DNA of 64,000 nucleotides. Source: Clostridia bacterium (lineage in GTDB: Bacteria > Bacillota > Clostridia > Christensenellales > Borkfalkiaceae). A model generated the notes under the pieces. It had not been told where the DNA came from and did no database searches. It saw only the letters and a list, made by a program, of their open reading frames with translations. The stretch is from contig JAFQEA010000002.1 in assembly GCA_017399185.1 (NCBI GenBank), forward strand, positions 1 to 64,000. Reading direction: 5' to 3'. The translations under genes and the position numbers were made by a program. Below, piece by piece: positions 51,357 through 60,765 of this stretch (position 1 is its first letter; each line of letters begins with the position of its first letter).

Positions 51357-52637
51357 TTATTGTTTTACAACAAGGTCATTTTTCTTTTCGCTTGGTTTAA
51401 CGCAAAGAATAACAATGATAGCAACAAGACAAACAAATGCAATGCTTAAAAATACGATTGATTGCCAGTTATATGTGAAGAATTGATCTTCAAGTTCAAC
51501 CTTTTGGTAAGCCTTTGTTGCGTTGATTGCTTTTGATAAAACCGTGTCACAGTTGTTTGCGCCGTCAACGATATAAAGCTCTACGTAATAGTAACCTGCT
51601 TCGTCCGGTGTGAATGTAAGGTTATCTGTGTCAAGTAAGTTTGTTACATCTTTAAAGCGTGCAGCTTGTTTAACGCGTGCGATATAAGCTTCTTGTGTTT
51701 CGTCTTCGTTTTGAACAACTTCGGATTCGGTGTAGTAAAGCTTGTATGCCGTGTTATAGTTGCTTGCTGTGATTGTGAAGCATTCAACTGAATATTTAAG
51801 ACCGATAAAGCCAGGTTCGCTTACGCCAACAACAACTTCAGGTGTTGATGCAACAGCAACTTCAAACGTGAAGATAGGGATAATAACGTCGCCTGTTGGG
51901 TTACCGTCAGCGTCTTTTTCGTACCAGCCGTTTGTACCAACAACAAGGTCAGAAACGCTCATAGCGTTGCCAAACGTATCTGAATAAAGGATATAGAAGC
52001 TGTAAACACCAACGTCTGTGATAGAAATAGTAGTCTTTGTTGAACCTAAACTTGAGTAAGAAGCCTTTTGTGGTGCAGCGTACCAGATAGTTCTTGTTAA
52101 GGTTGCGCTATCAAAGAACTTGCTATCAACTAAAGCCGTTGCTGATGGAACTGTGAAAGTATCGTTAACTGCTAAATCTTTTGCAGCTTCAGCCACTTGT
52201 GCTTTATATGAATCGATATCCGTAAGGTTATACTTGATATCTTCAGTAGTTGGTTTTTTGGTTGTGTCAATCTTAAAGGTCTTTTCAGCAGTAGCAGCGC
52301 CGTTTTGGAAAACTTCTACCGTGTAAGTACCTTCGGTGATGAATTCAACGAAAGCGTCTGAACAAATAAAGCCTTTAGCGCGTGTTTCTTGTACGTCTGT
52401 GCTTGCTTTGGCTTCAACGCCGTTAATCTTAACGTATCTGCCGTCCATAACTGAAGACTTGTCAGCGTCAAGCTTTTCAACGCCTGCTTCTTCTAAAAGA
52501 TAGGTGAAAGCATATTCGTAAGCGTTAAGCTTGTATAAAGTTGTATCAGCAGCTTGTGCCTTACCAACTGGTGCAAAGCTTAAAAATAGTGTTGCACAAA
52601 AAACAAGTGCGATTGCAAGTAATAAGTTGCGTTTCAT
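51357..52637 (-). CDS. Secreted surface protein with C-terminal membrane anchor, unknown
   Basis: 426 residues. Signal peptide (LLLAIALVFCATLFLSFAPV, cleavage likely after KAQA), a long Thr/Asp/Tyr-rich beta-type ectodomain containing KNxE-like bacterial Ig or cadherin-like segments (VGVYSFYILYSDTFGN, AGYYYVELYIVDGANN), and one transmembrane helix at about 390-412 followed by a short Lys-rich tail. No LPXTG. Strong promoter upstream; GGAG before the ATG. Confidence 0.75.
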   Translation of the reverse strand: MKRNLLLAIALVFCATLFLSFAPVGKAQAADTTLYKLNAYEYAFTYLLEEAGVEKLDADKSSVMDGRYVKINGVEAKASTDVQETRAKGFICSDAFVEFITEGTYTVEVFQNGAATAEKTFKIDTTKKPTTEDIKYNLTDIDSYKAQVAEAAKDLAVNDTFTVPSATALVDSKFFDSATLTRTIWYAAPQKASYSSLGSTKTTISITDVGVYSFYILYSDTFGNAMSVSDLVVGTNGWYEKDADGNPTGDVIIPIFTFEVAVASTPEVVVGVSEPGFIGLKYSVECFTITASNYNTAYKLYYTESEVVQNEDETQEAYIARVKQAARFKDVTNLLDTDNLTFTPDEAGYYYVELYIVDGANNCDTVLSKAINATKAYQKVELEDQFFTYNWQSIVFLSIAFVCLVAIIVILCVKPSEKKNDLVVKQ

Positions 52638-52697
52638 TTGAAATATAACTCCTTCAAGTGGCTATCCGCCACGTGCGCGTGATAATAAATCTATTCT

Positions 52698-52726
52698 ATT
52701 TTACACTTGCTTTTATGTTTTGTCAA
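52698..52726 (-). promoter_or_regulatory. Promoter of the surface/membrane protein pair
   Basis: TTGACA (52726-52721), 17-bp spacer, TAAAAT (52703-52698), minus strand. Confidence 0.85.
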
Positions 52727-52817
52727 ACCAATAAACGGCTTAATTTACTTTTTAAGCCAATAAATTAACAAAAACACGAAAACAAATTAGTAATTTTACC
52801 TTTTACAGTCCTAATTA

Positions 52818-53525
52818 TTAGTTATAAACTAATATATCGTCCGTGATTTGGAATAATTGCCACGGCATTGCGTCCTTTGGCGGTTCAATCTTAAACACCA
52901 ATCTTTCGCCCGATACGGGGTGGGTAAAGGATAGTGACGTTGACCAAAGTGCAATCTTACCTTTAACAGCCTTTGCCCCGCCGTAACGCATATCGCCGTA
53001 AACAGGCGTGCCTAAATGTGCCATTTGTACCCTTATCTGGTGGGTTCTGCCCGTGTGCAGCGTAACAAGCGCAAGCGATAATTTTTCGGTCTTGCCAACG
53101 ATTTGGTAATCAAGCTCGGCACGCTTTGCGCCTTCAACGGTTGGCGGACAAACGTAAACCATATTGTTAACGGGGTTTTTCTTCATATAGTCAACAAGGC
53201 TTGCCCTATCTTCTTTAGGCTGACCGACCAAAACGGTCAAATACTTTTTCTGGAAGTCGCCGTTTCTTATCTGCTCGCTTAACCTTGAAGCCGCCTTTGA
53301 GCTTTTAGCGTAAACCATAACGCCGCCCGTTACGCGGTCAAGCCTGTGCACAAGCCCAACGTAAACGTTACCCGGCTTATTTTCTTTAACGCGGATATAG
53401 TCTTTAATGGCGGTCAACAAATCGCCGTCCTTTGTGATATCTTCACAGCAAGGCGTATTTTGTGGTTTTAAAACCACAATAACGTGGTTGTCTTCGTATA
53501 AAACGATTAAATCTTCTCTATTCAT
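52818..53525 (-). CDS. RluA-family pseudouridine synthase
   Basis: 235 residues from the ATG at 53525 (GGGGGGA upstream, inside the end of the methyltransferase gene); longer starts are less likely. Catalytic motif HRLDRVTGGVMVYAKS with the Asp nucleophile, then TGRTHQIRVQMAHLG and PVYGDMRYGG. No S4 domain. It modifies rRNA or tRNA uridines; the target position cannot be assigned. Confidence 0.92.
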   Translation of the reverse strand: MNREDLIVLYEDNHVIVVLKPQNTPCCEDITKDGDLLTAIKDYIRVKENKPGNVYVGLVHRLDRVTGGVMVYAKSSKAASRLSEQIRNGDFQKKYLTVLVGQPKEDRASLVDYMKKNPVNNMVYVCPPTVEGAKRAELDYQIVGKTEKLSLALVTLHTGRTHQIRVQMAHLGTPVYGDMRYGGAKAVKGKIALWSTSLSFTHPVSGERLVFKIEPPKDAMPWQLFQITDDILVYN

Positions 53526-54375
53526 TAATAAACATCCCCCCTGCGCCGCACGGCAAGCAAATGCCTTCGTCCGTTGGTAAGCCGACTTCGTAAGCTTCAA
53601 CCCCACCCCTGCCCTTTTGCACGGTTAAGGTTAAAATATTCTTCAGCACCGCCGGCTGTAAGCCTGTTGTATAGCTGTTAATAAGGAAAAATAACGGGTT
53701 ATCGGATAAGACTTCAGAGCAAAGCTTAACAAGGTCGAAAAGCTGTTCTTCTATCTTCCACATTTCACCGTTTGGTCCGCGACCGTAGCTTGGCGGGTCC
53801 ATGATAATAGCGTCGTATTTTCTGCCGCGGCGGATTTCACGCTTAACAAACTTAACGCAATCGTCAATAATAAACCTTACCGGCTTGTCGCCAAGGTTTG
53901 ATAGTCTTACGTTTTCGCCTGCGCGCTCCACCATACCCTTACTTGCATCAACGTGGCACACAGAAGCCCCTGCCGCAAGCAGCGCACAGGTCGCCCCGCC
54001 CGTGTATGCAAATAGGTTAAGTGCCGATATAGGTCGATTAGCGCCCTTAATCAGCGCTGTCATCTTATCCCAGTTGGCAGCTTGCTCGGGGAAAAGCCCG
54101 GTATGCTTAAACCCCATTGGCTTTACCTTGAAATTAAGCTCACCATAAGAAACAACCCAGTCTTCCGGCACTTTTTTAAAGTATTCCCACTTACCGCCGC
54201 CCTTTTCGCTGCGCAGATAGCGCGCATGGACGGGGTAGTTGAAAATGTCTTTATCGCCGTGCCAGATAACCTGTGGGTCGGGTCGCAATAAGGTTATATC
54301 CCCCCAGCGCTCCAATTTATATCCGTCACTTGTCGCAATGACTTGATAGTCTTTCCAATTATTTGCTATTAACAT
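53518..54375 (-). CDS. SAM-dependent rRNA methyltransferase, RlmI/RlmK-like
   Basis: 285 residues. Rossmann SAM site LNLFAYTGGATCALLAAGA, acidic HVDASKGM, and catalytic DPPSYGRG. No PUA domain at the N-terminus, so it is the short form of the family. Likely targets large-subunit rRNA. It overlaps the pseudouridine synthase by 8 bp, giving an RNA-modification pair. The stretch coding NRPISALN resembles half of the palindromic element but is also a common family sequence. Confidence 0.85.
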   Translation of the reverse strand: MLIANNWKDYQVIATSDGYKLERWGDITLLRPDPQVIWHGDKDIFNYPVHARYLRSEKGGGKWEYFKKVPEDWVVSYGELNFKVKPMGFKHTGLFPEQAANWDKMTALIKGANRPISALNLFAYTGGATCALLAAGASVCHVDASKGMVERAGENVRLSNLGDKPVRFIIDDCVKFVKREIRRGRKYDAIIMDPPSYGRGPNGEMWKIEEQLFDLVKLCSEVLSDNPLFFLINSYTTGLQPAVLKNILTLTVQKGRGGVEAYEVGLPTDEGICLPCGAGGMFINE

Positions 54376-54432
54376 ATGAACCTTTTATTAGTTAACCTTT
54401 AGTGGTTTTTGGTTGTGCTTTTTTTAAAAATA

Positions 54433-54466
54433 TTGCGATAATCGGCTTATTGGCCAACTTTTTGAA
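54433..54466. repeat. Palindromic element forming the ileS stop
   Basis: Reverse complement AAAAAGTTGGCCAATAAGCC then GATTATCGCAAT. The last ileS codons (KVGQ) and its TAA stop lie inside the element. Confidence 0.8.
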
Positions 54467-57400
54467 CTGTAAGCGTGATTGCTTCTTCGTTTAATTCCCA
54501 ATCCTTTTGATAGCCTTCAGCCTTGCCTTCACTAATATTTGCAGTAAGCGTTGCTTTTGCAATGCGGTCGCCGTATTCCTTAAAGATACGTGCAATTTGA
54601 CCTTCTGCAACATAGTAAAGGTTAATGCGGTCGGTAACCTTGAAGTCTGCTTCCTTACGCATTGTCTGTACGCGTGAAACGATTTCACGCACCAAGCCTT
54701 CGTCAATAAGCTCTTTTGTCAAGTTAACGTCCAAAACAACCGTGTTGCCGTTTTCACTTGCAGAGATAAAGCCTTCCCTGCTTTCGGTCGCGATAAGAAG
54801 GTCTGTTTCTTCAAAGACAACTTCTTCGCCGCCCAATTCAACCTTGTAAGGATTACCCTGACGCACCGTCTTAACGACTTCGTTTGCGTTGCAGGTTTCA
54901 AGGAACTGCTTGATAAGACCAAGCTTCTTGCCGTATTTAGGGCCTAAAGTCTTAAGTTGTGGCTTAAGCTTGTAGGTAATAAAGTCGGATGAGTCTGTTA
55001 ATACTTCAAATTCCTTGACGTTAAGCTCGTCACGGGCGATCTGATACATTTGGTCGGAAAGCTCAATGTTTCCACCAACCGAGAAGTAAAGCTTCTGAAG
55101 TGGCTGACGGTTCTTGATATTTGAAAGGTTTCTTGCCGCACGGCCTAAAACGACCATGTTTTCGATAGCTTCCATATCGGCTTCAAGTTTTAAGTCAATT
55201 AAGCTTTGGTCAAATTCAGGGAACTTGCAAAGGTGAACTGACTTTGGTGCGTCTTTATAAAATTGCGGTACTAAATTGCCGTAAATATTTTCAGCAATGA
55301 ACGGTGTGAAAGGTGCAGTAAGCTTTGCAAAGGTGGTTAAAACCGTGTAAAGCGTTGTATAAGCCGCTTTCTTGTCTTCGGTCATGCCTTCGCCCCAATA
55401 TCTTTCGCGTGAGCGGCGGATATACCAGTTAGAAAGCTCATCCACGAAGGACTGCATAAGCCTTGCGCTTTCAAAAATCTTGTATTCGTTAAGGTTTTCA
55501 TCAACCGTCTTGATTAAAGAATTGAGTCTTGATAACAACCATTTATCCATAATGGATAATTGGCAATCCTTTAAGCTGTATTTTGACGGGTCGTATTTAT
55601 CAATGTCAGCGTATAACACGAAGAACGCATAAGCATTCCATAACGTGCCCATATATTTTGCCTGACACTCTGAAACAGCCTTTTCGTAGAAGCGTGACGG
55701 TAGCCACGGTGCTGAAGACGTATAGAAATACCATCTTACAGCGTCTGCGCCCTGCTTGTCTAAAATCGTCCACGGGTCAACTACGTTGCCAAGGTGCTTA
55801 CTCATCTTAAGACCCTTTTCGTCGTTAACGTGACCTAAAACGATACAGTTTTTAAAGGACGCTTTATCAAATAAAATTGTAGAAATCGTTAATAATACGT
55901 AGAACCAGCCGCGCGTTTGGTCGATAGCTTCGCTGATAAAGTCTGCCGGGAAGTGTTCTTCAAACAATTCCTTGTTTTCAAACGGGTAGTGGTATTGTGC
56001 AAACGGCATTGAGCCCGAGTCATACCAGCAGTCGATAACTTCTTTAACCCTTGACATCTGACCGCCGCACTTTGTGCACTTCATGGTAAGCTTGTCAACG
56101 AACGGACGGTGAAGCTCGATATCCCCTTCTACGCCGCATTTTTCTTTAAGCTCTTGCTTGCTGCCGATAACTTCAAAGTGACCGCAGTCAGGACATTGCC
56201 ATACCGGAAGTGGCGTACCCCAATATCTTTCGCGTGATAAGCCCCAGTCAACAACGTTTTCAAGGAAGTTACCCATACGGCCAGACTTGATTGTTTCAGG
56301 CATCCAGTTAACCGAGTTGTTTGATCTGATAAGCTTTTCTTTAACAGCCGTCGTTTTAACGAACCAGCTTGAGCGCGCATAGTATAAAAGCGGCGTGTTA
56401 CAACGCCAGCAGAACGGATAGGAGTGTTCAAACATTTCTTCCTTGAACAGCAGTCCCCTTTCCTTAAGGTCTTTGATAATGACCTTGTCCGCATCCTTGC
56501 AGAACATACCTGCAACGACCGTGACTTCTTCCTTCATTTTACCGCGGTCGTCAACCATTTGAACGAACGGCAAATTATAATTTGTACCAACCCTGCCGTC
56601 GTCAACACCAAATGCAGGCGCAATGTGAACGATACCCGTACCGTCGCTTAAGGTTACGTAATCGTCGTTGGTTACAAAGTAAGCCTTTTCCCTGAAAGTT
56701 CCTTGCGCGCAGTCGAAAAGTGGCAAGTATTCAACGTATTCGTACTCGCTACCCTTTTTAACGCTTACCTTTTCGTATTCTTCAAAGAGCTTTGAAACGA
56801 GCGCGTCTGCCAAAATATAGTGCGTGCCGTCAGGCGTAACGATTTCGGCGTAGTCTTCGTTGGCGTTCATACAGAGCGCAACGTTGGACGGAAGCGTCCA
56901 AGGCGTTGTCGTCCAAGCGATAAAATACTTATCTTCGTTTTTAAGCTTGAATTTAGCGTAAACGGATTTTTCCTTTACGTCCTTATAGCCCTGTGCAACC
57001 TCGTGCGAAGCAAGCGCCGTACCGCAGCGTGGGCAGTAAGGTACGATTTTGTGACCTTTGTATAATAAGCCCTTTTTGTGGATTTCCTTTAAAGACCACC
57101 AAACCGATTCAATGTAGTTATCGTGATAGGTAACGTATGGGTTTTCCATATCAACCCAGTAACCGATACGCTCACTCATTAGCTTCCATTCGTTTGAATA
57201 CTTCCAAACGGATTTTTTACATTCTTCGATAAACGGCTCGATACCGTATTTTTCGATATCCTGCTTGCCGTCAAGGCCTAATTTCTTTTCAATTTCAAGC
57301 TCAACGGGTAGCCCGTGCGTATCCCAGCCTGCCTTCCTTAAAACGTGCATGCCTTTCATGGTTTTATAGCGCGGGATAATATCCTTCATTACGCGCGTTA

Positions 57401-57578
57401 AAACGTGGCCGATATGGGGCTTGCCGTTGGCTGTTGGTGGGCCGTCGTAAAAGCAGAACTCTCCGCCGCCCTTGGTCTGTTCAAGTGATTGCTCGAAGAT
57501 CTTATTATCTTCCCAAAACTTGATGACTTCCTTTTCTCTTTGTAAAAAGTCTAATTTGGTATCAACTTTTTTATACAT
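54447..57578 (-). CDS. ileS: Isoleucyl-tRNA synthetase, long (type 2) form
   Basis: 1043 residues from the ATG at 57578 (AGGAG 8 bases upstream). HIGH motif PHIGH, editing domain (TTPWTLPSN), KMSKS-type loop GLKMSKHLGN. Length, ANGKPHIGHVLTR and WGLSRERYWGTPLPVWQC, and the lack of a C-terminal zinc finger fit the type 2, eukaryote-like bacterial enzyme, which as a class tends to tolerate mupirocin. Controlled by a T-box. Confidence 0.96.
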   Translation of the reverse strand: MYKKVDTKLDFLQREKEVIKFWEDNKIFEQSLEQTKGGGEFCFYDGPPTANGKPHIGHVLTRVMKDIIPRYKTMKGMHVLRKAGWDTHGLPVELEIEKKLGLDGKQDIEKYGIEPFIEECKKSVWKYSNEWKLMSERIGYWVDMENPYVTYHDNYIESVWWSLKEIHKKGLLYKGHKIVPYCPRCGTALASHEVAQGYKDVKEKSVYAKFKLKNEDKYFIAWTTTPWTLPSNVALCMNANEDYAEIVTPDGTHYILADALVSKLFEEYEKVSVKKGSEYEYVEYLPLFDCAQGTFREKAYFVTNDDYVTLSDGTGIVHIAPAFGVDDGRVGTNYNLPFVQMVDDRGKMKEEVTVVAGMFCKDADKVIIKDLKERGLLFKEEMFEHSYPFCWRCNTPLLYYARSSWFVKTTAVKEKLIRSNNSVNWMPETIKSGRMGNFLENVVDWGLSRERYWGTPLPVWQCPDCGHFEVIGSKQELKEKCGVEGDIELHRPFVDKLTMKCTKCGGQMSRVKEVIDCWYDSGSMPFAQYHYPFENKELFEEHFPADFISEAIDQTRGWFYVLLTISTILFDKASFKNCIVLGHVNDEKGLKMSKHLGNVVDPWTILDKQGADAVRWYFYTSSAPWLPSRFYEKAVSECQAKYMGTLWNAYAFFVLYADIDKYDPSKYSLKDCQLSIMDKWLLSRLNSLIKTVDENLNEYKIFESARLMQSFVDELSNWYIRRSRERYWGEGMTEDKKAAYTTLYTVLTTFAKLTAPFTPFIAENIYGNLVPQFYKDAPKSVHLCKFPEFDQSLIDLKLEADMEAIENMVVLGRAARNLSNIKNRQPLQKLYFSVGGNIELSDQMYQIARDELNVKEFEVLTDSSDFITYKLKPQLKTLGPKYGKKLGLIKQFLETCNANEVVKTVRQGNPYKVELGGEEVVFEETDLLIATESREGFISASENGNTVVLDVNLTKELIDEGLVREIVSRVQTMRKEADFKVTDRINLYYVAEGQIARIFKEYGDRIAKATLTANISEGKAEGYQKDWELNEEAITLTVQKVGQ

Positions 57579-57650
57579 AAAGTACACTCCTAATTAATTT
57601 TCGGTGTCATTTTTAACAAATAATAATAAGCGATGGAACAAAGGGCAATA

Positions 57651-57905
57651 AAAAAACCGCCCCTATATAAGAGACGATTAAAAACCGCGGTACCACTCTA
57701 ATTCGCAAAGGTCACCTTTGCGCGCTCAAAACAAGTTAACTTAAACTATAACGGCCACCTATTTCGCCCGCACGATATACGCGCCACGCCTTTAGCGGCT
57801 TGCTGACGGAAGGATACCCTAAAATTGCTGACCTTGTGGACTTTCACCATAACCACTCGCTAAAAAGCGCTTTAAATTAGGACGTGTTTCCGATAAACGC
57901 AAAAA
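57651..57905 (-). ncRNA. T-box leader of ileS
   Basis: On the minus strand AGAGTGGTACCGCGG is at 57699-57685, followed by a terminator ending GGGCGGTTTTTTT. The specifier reads ATC (Ile) at 57815-57813 inside GGGTATCC. About 250 nt from specifier stem to terminator. Confidence 0.92.
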
Positions 57906-57995
57906 AAATTGTACATAAAAGTAAATATAATTACTTTTACCAACATATTTTAGCAAATAATAAATTTATTGTAAAGCAATTTGGGGTTAAAACAG

Positions 57996-58024
57996 TTGAT
58001 TTTTTTGCCGCTTTGGTATAAAAT
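57996..58024 (+). promoter_or_regulatory. SRP RNA promoter
   Basis: TTGATT (57996-58001), 17-bp spacer, TAAAAT (58019-58024), placing the start near 58031. Confidence 0.75.
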
Positions 58025-58030
58025 AAGTAA

Positions 58031-58298
58031 TACCGTGCTAGGTGGGGAGCTAGCGGTGCCCTTAACCTGCAATCCGCTATAGCAGGGCTGAAGGTCCTTC
58101 CAGGCTTTTCGTATGGTTGGCCGGGCGCGATAAGGGGTGTTGATGTTAAGGTCTTGTGCAACGGTGGTTTGCGAACCGTGTCAGGATAGGGATATAGCAG
58201 CACTAAACAATACTTACCGTGTGCCATAAGGTTGCTTTAATGGAGCTACCTGTTGCGTTATCGCTTCGGTATGAACTGTCAAAAAGGAATGCACGGCT
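58031..58298 (+). ncRNA. ffs: Large-type signal recognition particle RNA
   Basis: The 5' end CCGTGCTAGGTGGGGAGCTAGC and CGGTGCCCT match the Alu domain of Firmicute scRNA, and the 3' end GCACGG closes the terminal stem. Domain IV is recognisable as GTCAGGATAGGGATATAGCAGC: the asymmetric loop CAGG/AGCAG is kept with a GGGA tetraloop on a three-pair A/U stem where CCGGAAGG is usual. Pairs with Ffh for cotranslational targeting. Confidence 0.95.
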
Positions 58299-58309
58299 TT
58301 TTGGATTTT

Positions 58310-58337
58310 ACGGCTGACTTAAGGTCAGCCGTTTTTT
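58310..58337 (+). terminator. SRP RNA terminator
   Basis: ACGGCTGACTT pairs with AAGGTCAGCCGT and is followed by TTTTTT. Confidence 0.92.
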
Positions 58338-58385
58338 CGTGCCTTTTTATACGTTTTTACGTCTTTTCATATTTGTTTTTTCATT

Positions 58386-58426
58386 AAAAAAGCCGTCTAT
58401 AGGTCGATTATCGCCTGTTTTTGCTA
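58386..58426. repeat. Palindromic element upstream of ydbS
   Basis: AAAAAAGCCGTCTATAGGTC then GATTATCGCCTGTTTTT. Confidence 0.8.
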
Positions 58427-58481
58427 TTTTGTGAAGATAGGGCGAAAGTTATGTGATACCTTTTTATTTTATCCATTAGCA

Positions 58482-58510
58482 TTGACAAGGTGTGCCGCTT
58501 GTGCTATTAT
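58482..58510 (+). promoter_or_regulatory. Promoter of the PH-domain pair
   Basis: TTGACA (58482-58487), 17-bp spacer, TATTAT (58505-58510). Confidence 0.85.
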
Positions 58511-58546
58511 TATGCATATAGTATTTATTATTTACGTAGGTGAATT

Positions 58547-59029
58547 ATGAATTTGAACAAGCTTGATAAGCGTGCAAAAGGATACTGGCTTTCGGTTAAT
58601 TTATTCGTTGTATTAATTGCCGTTATTGCCCTTGTCATATTCTTTTTGAGCATTGATAAGCAAACCCTAAAAGCAGTTTTATTGCCCGTTGCAATACCAA
58701 GCGGCATACTGCTTTTATTATTGATTATATTCCCTTTCATTAAATACCACTTCTATAGCTACGGCTTTAATGAAAAGCACGTTGTAATCAATTACGGCGT
58801 TATCTTCAAGCACAGGATAACAATCCCCGTGTGTCAGATACAGGATCTTCATATCGTTGAAGGGCCTTTAATGATGCTTTTTGGCCTATCTGGCATTATT
58901 TTTTCAACGGCAGGCTCAAACTTTACGCTACCCGCTATCGAAAAAGCTAACGCTAAACAAATGGTTTCCGCAATAGAAGAATACCTTATTACCCGCGTAA
59001 AGGAAAAATCCAATGAAGAAGTTCTATAA
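58547..59029 (+). CDS. Membrane PH-domain protein, YdbS-like
   Basis: 160 residues. Two N-terminal transmembrane helices (16-40 and 45-66), then a bacterial PH domain (bPH2) with YGVIFKHRITIPVCQIQDLHI, which matches YdbS. It overlaps the next gene by 17 bp; together they correspond to the ydbS-ydbT pair, whose Bacillus versions are linked to resistance against a bacteriocin-type stress. AGGTGA precedes the ATG. Confidence 0.85.
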   Translation: MNLNKLDKRAKGYWLSVNLFVVLIAVIALVIFFLSIDKQTLKAVLLPVAIPSGILLLLLIIFPFIKYHFYSYGFNEKHVVINYGVIFKHRITIPVCQIQDLHIVEGPLMMLFGLSGIIFSTAGSNFTLPAIEKANAKQMVSAIEEYLITRVKEKSNEEVL

Positions 59030-60530
59030 AGGTCACGTATATTATCATCTTTTGGTTGACGCTATAATCATTGGCTTGATTTTTTTGAGTATTGCCGCCA
59101 ATGCACAGGCTGAAAACGTCGTCTTTAAGCCTTGGGTTTACGTAGGCTTGTTTTTAGCTGCGTATGTTATAAAAACCGTCTATAATATCCTTTACGTCAA
59201 GCTTTCTTATTACGAGCTTAAGGAAAAGGAAATCCGTTGCAGGCGTGGTGTGCTTTTCAGAAAGGAAACCATTTTAGAGTATTCCAAAATACACGCAATC
59301 AACAAAAAGCAAAACATTTTGCACAAGTTCTTTCAGGTTGCGATTTTAACCATTGACAGCGGCTCAACCAACACGGCGACAACGGCTGAAATCACCATTT
59401 GGGAACGCGTTGACGTCGTTGATAAGCTTAAAGCCGAAATTGCCGCCTACCAGCAAGGCAAGCACGATGCTTTTTCTTCACAGCCATCGGAAGCACCAAG
59501 GACTAAATCCAATAAGGAAAATTTATATAAGTTCACGTCAAAGCTTAAGCTTGTGTATTCCTTAATCCACACACTCACCGCCCTATTGATTTTTGCAGTA
59601 AGCGTTGCGCTTGTCGCGGGCACTATCGCGCTTTTATCACAACTGCCTGCATTTATCGTAAGCAAATACGTTTCGCTTGAGTTTGTGCTTGAAATTTTAA
59701 TATTCAGCCTTATTTTTGCACTGATTATTTTGCTTTTTACCTTTTTTATATCTTTTATCGACTACCTGTTTAAGTATTACGATTTCAGATTGCATCGCAC
59801 GGAAAGCGGGCTTGAAGTTTCTTACGGTTTTTTCTCACGCAGCACCAATAACTTTGAGCTTTCTAAAATCAAAGCCGTGATTATAAGACAATCACTGCTC
59901 CAACGCCTGTTTGGGCTTGCGTCTATCAACGTTGAAGTTGTTGGCTACGTTGAAAGCTCTGACGACAACAAGTCAAACGGCACTCTGCCGGGTGCGCTTA
60001 TACCGCTGTGTAAAAAATCACAGGTTAACGACTTTTTAGCAAAAATCTTGCCCGAGTTTGTGCCACAAGCCCCACAGCATAAGGCTAAAAAATACTTCCC
60101 GTTCGTTTCCTGGACGCTATTATTTACGCTTGTTCCACTTATTATTGCTTCGGGCGCGTGCGCGTGGCTTCTATTCAATTTAAGTGTTCCTAAAGAAGCT
60201 ATTATTATTTTTGTTGTCTGCGCTTTAGCCCTGCTTTTTGCAATAACCTGCCTTATCCTTATCAAAGGTGGCTTGGAATACAGAAACAGCGGTCTTTCAA
60301 TCGGTGACGGCGCAGTAACCCTTTACGGCGGCGGCTTTACCAAAAAGTGCGTTGTTATACAAAAGCGCAATGTAATTTCACTTGAAGACGTCACAACGCC
60401 TATGCGTAAGAAAAGCGGTATTTTTAGCTATAAGGTGCATATCTTTACTAACGCAGCAACAAACGTGTTCACATTAAAGCATTTAGACGCTGCGCTTAAA
60501 GATAATCTTACAGCCTGCGTAAACGACTAA
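59013..60530 (+). CDS. Multi-PH-domain membrane protein, YdbT-like
   Basis: 505 residues with three bPH2 modules alternating with three pairs of transmembrane helices (about 10-50, 175-245 and 355-410). Each module has an IRCRRGVLFRKETI-, LEVSYGFFSRSTN- or AVTLYGGGFTKKCV-like strand. Translationally coupled to the YdbS-like gene. Confidence 0.85.
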   Translation: MKKFYKGHVYYHLLVDAIIIGLIFLSIAANAQAENVVFKPWVYVGLFLAAYVIKTVYNILYVKLSYYELKEKEIRCRRGVLFRKETILEYSKIHAINKKQNILHKFFQVAILTIDSGSTNTATTAEITIWERVDVVDKLKAEIAAYQQGKHDAFSSQPSEAPRTKSNKENLYKFTSKLKLVYSLIHTLTALLIFAVSVALVAGTIALLSQLPAFIVSKYVSLEFVLEILIFSLIFALIILLFTFFISFIDYLFKYYDFRLHRTESGLEVSYGFFSRSTNNFELSKIKAVIIRQSLLQRLFGLASINVEVVGYVESSDDNKSNGTLPGALIPLCKKSQVNDFLAKILPEFVPQAPQHKAKKYFPFVSWTLLFTLVPLIIASGACAWLLFNLSVPKEAIIIFVVCALALLFAITCLILIKGGLEYRNSGLSIGDGAVTLYGGGFTKKCVVIQKRNVISLEDVTTPMRKKSGIFSYKVHIFTNAATNVFTLKHLDAALKDNLTACVND

Positions 60531-60534
60531 TATA

Positions 60535-60563
60535 AAAACCCACCATAACTGGTGGGTTTTTTG
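60535..60563 (+). terminator. Terminator of the PH-domain pair
   Basis: AAAACCCACC pairs with GGTGGGTTTT and is followed by TTG. Confidence 0.9.
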
Positions 60564-60566
60564 TTT

Positions 60567-60630
60567 ATTTTATAGGGATAATCGGCTTATAGGCAGGTTT
60601 TTATAGCAAACCTTCGCGCTTGGCATAAAA
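60567..60630. repeat. Left 64-bp direct repeat (copy of the ogg 3' end)
   Basis: 62 of 64 bases match 61216-61279 (differences at 60576 and 60610). It holds a whole palindromic element and the antisense of the last ogg codons, although ogg itself ends at 61250. It lies 2 bp outside the left hairpin repeat of the DUF559 unit. Confidence 0.9.
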
Positions 60631-60632
60631 AA

Positions 60633-60765
60633 GGCTCCCTTCTGTAAAGGGAGCTGTCAGCGAAGCTGACTGAAGGATTGTACTATTAAAATATTACACA
60701 AAAAAACATCTAAAAAGGCTCCCTTGTGTAAAGGGAGCTGTCAGCGCAGCTGACTGAAGGATTGT
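60633..60765 (+). repeat. Left double-hairpin repeats (two copies)
   Basis: Copies at 60633-60681 and 60717-60765, separated by 35 AT-rich bases. The inner copy encodes the last residues of the nuclease (QSFSQLR) and its TGA stop. Confidence 0.9.

Noticed and set aside
54019-54050. A further palindromic element inside the RlmI-like gene
   Set aside because: AAGTGCCGATATAGGTCGATTAG resembles the core, but the encoded NRPISALNLFAYTG is common in the family, so chance or convergent codon use is possible; not counted.
57937-58227. A 96-codon open frame on the minus strand
   Set aside because: It lies antisense to the SRP RNA, whose conserved Alu and domain IV motifs explain the sequence; no ribosome binding site.
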